A stretch of DNA of 64,000 nucleotides, from assembly GCF_015354575.1 (NCBI RefSeq), contig NZ_JACAFQ010000004.1:88082-152081 (forward strand), given 5' to 3'. Of the stretch, positions 57,277 to 64,000 are shown piece after piece. Below the pieces are notes generated by a model. That model was not told where the DNA came from. It did no database searches and saw only the letters and a list, made by a program, of their open reading frames with translations. The number at the start of each line of letters is the position of its first letter. Position 1 is the stretch's first letter. This DNA is from Pseudomonas sp. UFMG81 (GTDB lineage Bacteria; Pseudomonadota; Gammaproteobacteria; Pseudomonadales; Pseudomonadaceae). Made by a program: the position numbers and the translations under genes.

Positions 57277-60200
57277 ATGTCTGCCACCGACGCCTTCCCC
57301 CTGACCTGCGCCCAGCGCGACATCTGGCTGGACCAGATCAGCCATGGCGACTCGCCGCTGTACAACATCGGGGGCTACATCGAGCTCGACGGTGCCATCG
57401 ACGCACGCCTGCTGGGCCAGGCCTTCGACCACCTGGTGGCCGTGCACGACAGCCTGCGCACGGTGCTGCTGCCAGGGGCTGACGGTCTGCCGCGGCAACG
57501 CTTCGACCGCGATCTGGCCCTGGCGCTGCCGGTCATCGACCTGAGCGAGCGTCCCGACCCCGAAGCCTGCGCGCAGGCCTTGATGCGCGAACGCATGGGC
57601 CAGTGCTTCACGCTACTGGGCGGGCCGCTGGCGCGTTTCTTCCTGGTGCGGGTGCGGCCAGGGCGCCATCTGCTGGCCGGCCAGGCCCACCACCTGATCA
57701 TCGATGGCTGGGGCTTCGACCACCTGTTCAACGTGCTGGGTCGCTATTACGGGCTGCTCGCCGAGGGGCGGCCGCTGCCCGAGACGGCGCCTTCCTACCG
57801 GGCCTTCATCAGTGACGACGTCGCCTACCAGGCCTCGCCACGCCACGCCCGCGACCGCGCCTACTGGCTGGCCAGGTACCCGTCGCTGCCCGATGCCCTG
57901 GTGCTGCCGCGCGATCAGGGCGACAGCACCACAGCCACGCCGGGCCAAGCCCTGGTCCTGCCGTTCGACGGCGACCTGCTGGCGCGCATGGGGCAACTGG
58001 CCGGCGAACTTCAGGCCTCGTCCTTCCACGTGCTGCTGGCGGCCCTGCACGTCTGCTGTGTGCGCACCTGGCAGCGTGACGAATGGGTGGTCGGCGTGCC
58101 GGTACGCAACCGCGCCAGTGCGCAGTTCAAGGCAACCCTGGGGTTGTTCGCCCAGGTCAGTGCCCTGCACATGGACTTTGGCCGCGAACGGCCGTTCGCC
58201 GACCTGGTGCGGGCGATCCGCGATGCGCTGCGCCAGGACTTTCGCCACCAGCGCTTTGCCTTGAGCGAACTCAACCGTGCCCTGGGCCTGCTGCGCGAAG
58301 ACCGCCAGCAACTGTTCGAACTGAGCGTGTCATACGAGGAGGAGGGCGACGCGCTGCGCTACGGCGAGGTGCCGGGGCACAGCGTCAAGGTGAGCAACGG
58401 CCACGAACCGTCCCCGTTGGCCCTGCACCTGCGCCACAACCGCCAGACCGGCAAGGCCTGGCTGCACTTGGTGTACAACCTGGGCTGGTTCGGTGCCGAC
58501 GAGGTCCAGGGCCTGGCCACGCGGCTCCTGCATGTGCTGGCCCAAGGGCTGGCGAGGCCCGGCCTGGCTGCGGCCGATTTCGACCTGCCGACTGCCGCCG
58601 AGCACCAACGGTTGCGCGCCTTCGGCATGGGCCGGCAGACCCCGGCCGATAGGCGCTGCATCCACTGGCGCATCGAGCAGCAGGCCGCCGCCGCGCCCCA
58701 GGCCATCGCCGCCTGGCATGACGGCCACAGCCTCAGCTACGGCGAGCTGAACGGCCGCGCCAACCAACTGGCCGAACGCCTGATCGCCCTAGGGGTGCAG
58801 CCCGAGGATCGCGTGGCGATCTGTGCCTGGCGTGGCCTGGACACGCTGGTCGGGCTGCTGGCCATCCTCAAGGCCGGCGCGGCCTACGTGCCGCTGGATC
58901 CGGCCCACCCCCCAGAGCGCCTGGCCTACCTGCTGGAGGATTGTGCGCCGAAGGTGCTGCTGACCCTGTCCGCGCTGGTGCCAAGGCTACCAGCCAAAGG
59001 CCTGGCACTGCTGGAACTGGACCGCAGCGCCCAAGGCCTGTCGGCCAACCCGCAGGTGGCGGGGCTGGGCGCCGACCACCTGGCCTACGTCATCTACACC
59101 TCCGGCTCCACCGGCCAGCCCAAGGGCGTGATGGTGGAGCACGGCATGCTCGGCAACCTGGTCGACTGGCACTGCCGGGCCTTCGCCCTGCGTGCGGGCG
59201 ACCAGGTGTCATGCCTGGCCAGTTTCGGTTTCGACGCCATGGCCTGGGAGGTCTGGCCGGCGCTGTGCAGTGGCGCCACCCTGCACCTGGCGCCGGTGCG
59301 CCAGGGTGCCGAGGACATCGACGCGCTGCTGCGCTGGTGGCGCGCCCAGCCGCTGGATATCAGCTTCCTGCCCACGCCAGTGGCCGAGCATGCCTTTGCC
59401 CACGGTCCGGACCACCCGACCTTGCGCACCCTGCTGATTGGCGGCGACCGACTGCGCGGCCTGGCGCGCGATCCGCGCCATGCGGTGGTGAACAACTACG
59501 GACCCACCGAGGCCAGCGTGGTGGCCAGCTACGGCGCCGTGCGCGCCGGTCAGCCGCTGCATATCGGCGGGCCGGTCGACAATGCGCATTTGTATGTGCT
59601 CGACGCCCGGCAACGTCCGCTACCGCCAGGTGTCGCGGGCGAACTGTACATCGGCGGCCGGGGTGTCGCCCGCGGCTACCTCGGCCGCCCGGCGATGAGC
59701 GCCGAACGCTTCCTCGACGACCCCTTCAGCGCCGCGCCGGGCGCCCGCATGTACCGCAGCGGCGACCTGGTGCGCTGGCAAGCCGACGGCACCCTGGAAT
59801 ACCTGGGCCGTAACGATGACCAGGTCAAGGTCCGTGGCGTGCGCGTGGAACTGGCCGAGATCGAGGCCGCGCTGGCCAGCCACCCAGCGGTGCGCGAAGC
59901 GGTGGTGCAGTTGCAGGGCGGGCAACTGGTCGCCTGGTTCATCACCACGACCGAGGTGGCGCCGCGCGCGCTGCACGACTACCTGACCGCGCGCCTGCCG
60001 GCGGCCCTGTTGCCCAGCGCCTTCGTGGCGCTGGCCAGCTGGCCGCTGACGGCCAATGGCAAGCTTGACCGCCAGGCCCTGCCGGCACCTACGGCGCAGG
60101 CCAGCCTCCGCCGCGCCTACAGCGCCCCCGAAGGCCCGAACGAACAGCGCCTGGCGGCGCTCTGGGCCGAGTTGCTGGGGGTCGAGCGGGTAGGGCGGCA

Positions 60201-63200
60201 CGATCATTTCTTCGAACTGGGCGGCCACTCGCTGCTGGCCGTGCAACTGGTCGAGCGCATGCGCGCCCAGGGCCTGCATGCCGACGTGCAAGTACTGTTC
60301 GGCCAGCCGACCCTGGCCAGCCTGGCAGCCGCGACCCATGCGGCCGGCGCGCAGGCGTTGCCGGGCAACCGGGTCCCCACCGAATGTCCACGTATCACGC
60401 CGGACATGCTGGTACTGACCACCCTGGACCAGCTGGCCATCGACCGCATTGTCGCCGCGGTGCCAGGCGGCGCTGCCAATGTGCAGGAGATCTACCCGCT
60501 GGCGCCCCTGCAACAAGGCCTGCTGTACCACCACATCACCGAGGCGCGCGACCCCTATCAGCAGCAGGCCCTGTTCGCCTTCGCCAGCCGTGCCGCCATG
60601 CAGGCGTTCGCCGCAGCCTTGCAACAGGTGATCGATCGCCACGACATCCTGCGCACCAGCCTGGCCTGGGAGGCCCAACCCCAGGCGCAGCAGGTGGTCT
60701 GGCGCCACGCCCAGCTGCCGATCGCGGTGCAGCCTGCCGGCGACGATGCCGAGGCGCGCCTGCGGGCCCATTGCCAGCCGCTGGACTTGCGCCGTGCGCC
60801 GATGATGGCCCTGGGCGTCGCCGAGGCGCCAGGGCAGGGCCGCTGGTTGGGTTTGCTGCGCTTCCACCACCTGGTCAACGACGCGGTTTCCCTCGAACTT
60901 TTGATGGCCGAGCTGCGCGCCCTGATGGAGGGCAAGGGTGAGGCGTTGCCCGAGCCGGTGCCGTATCGCCACTTCGCCGCAGGGCACAGCGCACCGGATC
61001 GTGAACGGCAGCACCAGGCGTTCTTCAAGCAGATGCTTGGCGACCTCGAGGCACCCACCCAGGTACTCGGGGTGGCCGGCCAGCCCACGCCGCCCGACAC
61101 GCTGCAAACCCTCGATCACCCTTTGCCGGCGCCGCAGGCCTTGCGCCTGCGGCAGTTGGCGCGCGGTGCCGATGTGAGCCTGGCCAGCCTGTTCCATCTG
61201 GCCTGGGCCCAAGTGCTCGGCTGCCTGTCGGGCAGCGATGACGTGGTGTTCGGCACGGTGCTGCTCGGGCGCCTGGCCGCAGGCGAGGGCGCCGAGCGAG
61301 CGCTGGGCATGTTCGTCAACACCTTGCCACTGCGGGTGAGCCTGGCCGGGCGCACGCTTGACCAGGCCCTGGCCGAGACCCACGCGCGCCTGGCCGCGCT
61401 GCTGGCCCACGAGGATGCGCCCCAGGTGCTGGCCCAGCACTGCAGTGCGTTGCCGGCCGGTGTGCCGCTGTTCGACAGCCTGCTCAACTTCCGCCAGGGC
61501 GCGCAGCAGGGGCAGGCGGCGCTGACGGGGGTCGAACTGCTGAGTGCCAGCGAGGTGGTCAGCCAGCCGCTGATGCTGGCGGTCGACGACCACGGCGAGG
61601 CATTGCGCCTGAGTCTGCGCGCACCGTGCAGCCTGGGCGTCGAACGCTTGCTGGATTACCTGCTGACGACCCTTGAGGGGCTGTGCGAACACGCGGGCGA
61701 CAAGCCCCTGGCCCAGCTGTGCAGTGTACCGGCGGCCGAACTGCACCACCTGCTGGAGGCGCTGAACGCCACCGAGGATCCCGCCAGCCCGGTGCAGCAG
61801 ACCTGGCCGGCGTTGTTCGCCGAGCAGGTGCAACGCAGCCCCGACGCCATCGCCGTGCAGGCCGGCGACGCCAGCCTGAGCTACCGCCAGCTCGATATCC
61901 AAGCCAACCGCCTGGCCCACCACTTGATTGCGCTGGGCGTGCGCCCCGACACCCGGGTAGCGATCTGCGTCGAGCGCGGCCTGGCGCTGATGGTCGGCCT
62001 GCTGGGCATCCTCAAGGCCGGCGGCGCCTATGTGCCACTGGACCCGGGCTACCCCGACGAACGCCTGCGCTACATGCTCGACGACAGCGCGCCGCTGGCG
62101 GTGCTGGTACACGATGCCACCGCTGGTCTGCTGGGCGATACCGGCGTGACGCCGGTCAACCTCGACCGCGATATCGGCACGCAGTTGCCAGACGCGGCAC
62201 CTAAGGTCGAACTCAATGCCGGGCATCTGGCCTATGTGCTCTATACCTCCGGCTCCACCGGCACGCCCAAGGGGGTGATGGTCGAGCACCGTGGCCTGTG
62301 CAACCTCATGCACTGGGGCTCGGGCTTATGTCCACCGCGCCCTGGCGATGCCCTGTTGCAGCGAGCGCCGTTCAGTTTCGACGGTGCGGTGTGGGAGCTG
62401 TTCTGGCCGCTGGCGGCGGGTTTGCGCCTGGTGCTGGCGCGGCCGGATGGCCACCGCGACCCGGCGTACCTCGTCGAACTGATCCGTGAACGCGCGGTGA
62501 CCACCGTCAAGTTCGTGCCGGCCCTGCTGCAGCAGTTCATCGAGGTCGAGGGGGTGGCGCGTTGCACCAGCCTTCGCGATCTCTTCTGCGGGGGCGGCGA
62601 ACTCACCCTGGCTTTGGCCACGGCGGTACGTGAACGCCTGCCCTGGGTGCGCCTGCACAATGTCTACGGCCCGACCGAGGCCACGGTCGACAGCACCGCC
62701 TGGACCTTGGAGCCCGACCAACCGCTGCCCGCCAGCGCACCACCGATCGGCCGGGCAATCTGCAACACCCGGTTGTACCTGCTCGACGCCCATGACCGGC
62801 CGGTGCCGTTCGGCGCGGTCGGCCAGTTGCATATTGGCGGCGTTGGTGTGGCGCGTGGTTACCTCGGCTTGCCGGCGTTGCAGGCAGAGCGCTTCATCGC
62901 CAGCCCGTTCGTGGCCGGCGACCGGCTGTACCGCAGCGGCGACCTGGCGCGTTACCGCGACGATGGCGAGCTGGAGTTCCTCGGCCGCAACGACTTCCAG
63001 CTCAAGCTGCGCGGGTTGCGGGTGGAGCCGGGTGAGATCGAGGCACAGCTGGCCGGTTGCCCAGGCCTGGACCAGGCCCTGGTGCTGATGCGTGATGAGC
63101 GCCTGGTGGCCTATTTCACCTGCCGCGATGGCCAACCGGCGCCAGGGTTGGAGGTGTTGCGCAGTCATATGCTGGCGCGCCTGCCGGCGTACCTGGTGCC

Positions 63201-63594
63201 CTCGGCGTTCGTCGCCGTGGCGCAATGGCCGTTGAGCCCCAATGGCAAGGTCGACCGCCAGGCCCTGCCCGAGCCGGGCGCGGAGTCGGTGATCGCCCGC
63301 CAGTACGTGGCCCCCGAGAGTGAGCTGGAGACGGCCCTGGCGCAGATCTGGGGTGAGGTGCTGCGCATCGAGCAGGTGGGTCGCGACGACAACTTCTTCG
63401 AGCTGGGCGGGCATTCGCTGCTGGCGGTGAGCCTGGTGGCGCGCATGCGCCAGGCCGGCTTGCATGCCGACGCGCGCACGCTGTTCAGCCAGCCGACCCT
63501 GGCTGGCCTTGCGGCCAGTACCCGCTTGCAGCAGGCCAAGGTAGAGGTGCCGCGCACGACGATCCCGGGCCTGGGGGCACGGCGCAGGCTGTAA
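57277..63594 (+). CDS. Two-module lipopeptide NRPS (starter C-A-T-C-A-T)
   Basis: A 2,105-residue synthetase, MSATDAFPLTCAQRDIWLDQ. Residues about 10-430 form a first condensation domain with intact HHLIIDG (138-144), as in fatty-acid starter C domains. A1 follows (YTSGSTGQPKG near 607) with pocket residues read as D-A-W-F-L-G-N-V-V, the standard Leu code. T1 has LGGHSLL (Ser985). C2 spans about 1075-1500 with HHLVNDA (1197-1203). A2 (YTSGSTGTPKG near 1656) reads D-G-W-K-F-G-V-V-D, whose Lys suggests an acidic residue such as Glu. T2 has Ser2047 close to the end. No thioesterase, so the chain must pass to another synthetase. Leu1-Glu2 is the start of entolysin, xantholysin, viscosin and related peptides. 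ATG 57277 is chosen; 57265 is in frame. Confidence 0.92.
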   Translation: MSATDAFPLTCAQRDIWLDQISHGDSPLYNIGGYIELDGAIDARLLGQAFDHLVAVHDSLRTVLLPGADGLPRQRFDRDLALALPVIDLSERPDPEACAQALMRERMGQCFTLLGGPLARFFLVRVRPGRHLLAGQAHHLIIDGWGFDHLFNVLGRYYGLLAEGRPLPETAPSYRAFISDDVAYQASPRHARDRAYWLARYPSLPDALVLPRDQGDSTTATPGQALVLPFDGDLLARMGQLAGELQASSFHVLLAALHVCCVRTWQRDEWVVGVPVRNRASAQFKATLGLFAQVSALHMDFGRERPFADLVRAIRDALRQDFRHQRFALSELNRALGLLREDRQQLFELSVSYEEEGDALRYGEVPGHSVKVSNGHEPSPLALHLRHNRQTGKAWLHLVYNLGWFGADEVQGLATRLLHVLAQGLARPGLAAADFDLPTAAEHQRLRAFGMGRQTPADRRCIHWRIEQQAAAAPQAIAAWHDGHSLSYGELNGRANQLAERLIALGVQPEDRVAICAWRGLDTLVGLLAILKAGAAYVPLDPAHPPERLAYLLEDCAPKVLLTLSALVPRLPAKGLALLELDRSAQGLSANPQVAGLGADHLAYVIYTSGSTGQPKGVMVEHGMLGNLVDWHCRAFALRAGDQVSCLASFGFDAMAWEVWPALCSGATLHLAPVRQGAEDIDALLRWWRAQPLDISFLPTPVAEHAFAHGPDHPTLRTLLIGGDRLRGLARDPRHAVVNNYGPTEASVVASYGAVRAGQPLHIGGPVDNAHLYVLDARQRPLPPGVAGELYIGGRGVARGYLGRPAMSAERFLDDPFSAAPGARMYRSGDLVRWQADGTLEYLGRNDDQVKVRGVRVELAEIEAALASHPAVREAVVQLQGGQLVAWFITTTEVAPRALHDYLTARLPAALLPSAFVALASWPLTANGKLDRQALPAPTAQASLRRAYSAPEGPNEQRLAALWAELLGVERVGRHDHFFELGGHSLLAVQLVERMRAQGLHADVQVLFGQPTLASLAAATHAAGAQALPGNRVPTECPRITPDMLVLTTLDQLAIDRIVAAVPGGAANVQEIYPLAPLQQGLLYHHITEARDPYQQQALFAFASRAAMQAFAAALQQVIDRHDILRTSLAWEAQPQAQQVVWRHAQLPIAVQPAGDDAEARLRAHCQPLDLRRAPMMALGVAEAPGQGRWLGLLRFHHLVNDAVSLELLMAELRALMEGKGEALPEPVPYRHFAAGHSAPDRERQHQAFFKQMLGDLEAPTQVLGVAGQPTPPDTLQTLDHPLPAPQALRLRQLARGADVSLASLFHLAWAQVLGCLSGSDDVVFGTVLLGRLAAGEGAERALGMFVNTLPLRVSLAGRTLDQALAETHARLAALLAHEDAPQVLAQHCSALPAGVPLFDSLLNFRQGAQQGQAALTGVELLSASEVVSQPLMLAVDDHGEALRLSLRAPCSLGVERLLDYLLTTLEGLCEHAGDKPLAQLCSVPAAELHHLLEALNATEDPASPVQQTWPALFAEQVQRSPDAIAVQAGDASLSYRQLDIQANRLAHHLIALGVRPDTRVAICVERGLALMVGLLGILKAGGAYVPLDPGYPDERLRYMLDDSAPLAVLVHDATAGLLGDTGVTPVNLDRDIGTQLPDAAPKVELNAGHLAYVLYTSGSTGTPKGVMVEHRGLCNLMHWGSGLCPPRPGDALLQRAPFSFDGAVWELFWPLAAGLRLVLARPDGHRDPAYLVELIRERAVTTVKFVPALLQQFIEVEGVARCTSLRDLFCGGGELTLALATAVRERLPWVRLHNVYGPTEATVDSTAWTLEPDQPLPASAPPIGRAICNTRLYLLDAHDRPVPFGAVGQLHIGGVGVARGYLGLPALQAERFIASPFVAGDRLYRSGDLARYRDDGELEFLGRNDFQLKLRGLRVEPGEIEAQLAGCPGLDQALVLMRDERLVAYFTCRDGQPAPGLEVLRSHMLARLPAYLVPSAFVAVAQWPLSPNGKVDRQALPEPGAESVIARQYVAPESELETALAQIWGEVLRIEQVGRDDNFFELGGHSLLAVSLVARMRQAGLHADARTLFSQPTLAGLAASTRLQQAKVEVPRTTIPGLGARRRL

Positions 63595-63789
63595 CCGCGC
63601 CATGCCAACAAGGCGGGCGGCGGAGACCTCACATGGACGCTACCGCTGCCCCACATGACTCAAGTCTGGTGGTGCGACATCAGCGCCCATGCTGAAACCG
63701 CGTCGTACATACAAGGCGGACAGTGGAGACCTCACAGGCATAACTGGCCCGAAACAGATGTGGGAGCTGGCTTGCCAGCGATGCGCCGC

Positions 63790-63845
63790 GCGGGCGGCGC
63801 TCGATCTCAAGAGCGCTGAAAACCTGTCGGCAGGCACCTGGTGGG
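63790..63845 (+). repeat. GCTCGATCTCAAGAGCGC repeat, copy 2
   Basis: CGGGCGGCGCTCGATCTCAA, then GAGCGCTG and GCAGGCACCTGGTGGGC. It shares this layout with copy 1 at 47232 and with the inverted copy 3. The middle AAAACCTGTC differs from the ACAAAAACACC of copy 1. Confidence 0.75.
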
Positions 63846-63947
63846 CTACATGCGATCCCAAGACAGGCGCCTGGGTGCCACGCTGCGGTCCTTGGGAAAT
63901 CAGAATTGCGCGGTGGCATGTGGGCGCATGTCTGAATATCGGGTGAG

Positions 63948-64000
63948 GGGCACCAGGTGCCTGCCGGTGTTTTTGCAGCGCTCTTGAGATCGAGCGCCGC
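63948..64000 (-). repeat. GCTCGATCTCAAGAGCGC repeat, copy 3 (inverted, runs to the window edge)
   Basis: On the reverse strand it reads GCGGCGCTCGATCTCAAGAG, then CGCTGCAAAAACACCGGCAG and GCACCTGGTG. Together with copy 2 it makes an inverted pair around about 100 bases. Likely continues outside the window. Confidence 0.75.

Larger units (their letters stand above)
63595..64000. other. 406-base right-end region without a credible gene
   Basis: Holds a near-repeat CAAGGCGG-CGG-GGAGACC at 63610 and again at 63712 (about 100 bases apart), a REP-like palindrome GAGCTGGCTTGCCAGCG at 63766-63782, and the two inverted copies of the GCTCGATCTCAAGAGCGC repeat. Open frames here are short and follow the repeats. 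The next lipopeptide NRPS gene is not here. Confidence 0.7.

Noticed and set aside
59620..62313. An 897-codon open frame on the reverse strand inside the NRPS gene
   Set aside because: It is antisense to the clear NRPS domains and its product is a low-complexity His/Gln/Arg-rich sequence, caused by high GC codon use.
63640..63946. Short frames after the NRPS on both strands
   Set aside because: They are built from repeat elements (their peptides recur at 47200) and have no ribosome sites.

Overview
The window is high-GC chromosomal DNA of a fluorescent pseudomonad, most likely the Pseudomonas putida group (P. putida, mosselii, entomophila and relatives). Reasons: a cobalamin-dependent metH beside a cis/trans fatty acid isomerase gene (cti), cysI followed by a DUF934 gene, putida-type REP palindromes between genes, and a lipopeptide-type NRPS preceded by LuxR and NodT-like genes. 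No rRNA, tRNA, CRISPR array, transposase or prophage gene was recognised. About 90% of the sequence is coding.

Layout. 1-2.4 kb: molybdate importer modABC (modC runs off the left edge) behind a ModE-type operator. 2.4-4.5 kb: nitronate monooxygenase, two small proteins and a lipoprotein. 4.7-6.2 kb: two overlapping dihaem cytochrome genes that look like tsdB-tsdA (thiosulfate to tetrathionate). 6.3-7.8 kb: a large protein of unknown function. 8-10.1 kb: cysI sulfite reductase with a DUF934 partner. 10.3-12.2 kb: a periplasmic binding protein and two small membrane proteins. 12.3-19.7 kb: metH, cti and an acyltransferase. 19.7-21.7 kb: nfuA and the copper proteins Sco and PCuAC. 21.9-24.8 kb: azlC-azlD-araC and two unknowns. 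24.9-28.5 kb: a three-gene operon (YqcI/YcgG haem N-oxygenase, LysE exporter, SGNH-like protein) with a divergent LysR. 28.5-33.1 kb: LysR, MFS exporter and DNA polymerase II.

33.2-37.7 kb holds a 1,497-residue protein with leucine-rich repeats and a C-terminal NEL-type E3 ubiquitin ligase domain, a likely eukaryote-targeting effector. 38.0-40.7 kb holds a DUF4174 protein followed by a RiPP locus of the HvfABC/oxazolin type: a small precursor with eight EGKCG motifs, a DUF692 (MNIO) iron enzyme and a DUF2063 partner. 40.8-47.1 kb: a diguanylate cyclase-like protein, then LysR, MHS transporter, M20 hydrolase and histone-deacetylase-like amidohydrolase, probably one catabolic unit. 47.3-54.4 kb: MocR regulator, amino acid permease, methyltransferase, DUF2784 protein and two valine-catabolism-type genes.

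54.7-63.6 kb is the start of a cyclic lipopeptide locus: a NodT-like outer membrane factor, a LuxR regulator with a consensus RsmA/RsmE site over its ribosome binding site, and a two-module NRPS (starter C-A-T-C-A-T, predicted Leu then an acidic residue, no thioesterase). The next NRPS is not adjacent, as in the split entolysin and xantholysin systems. The last 400 bases hold repeats and no credible gene.
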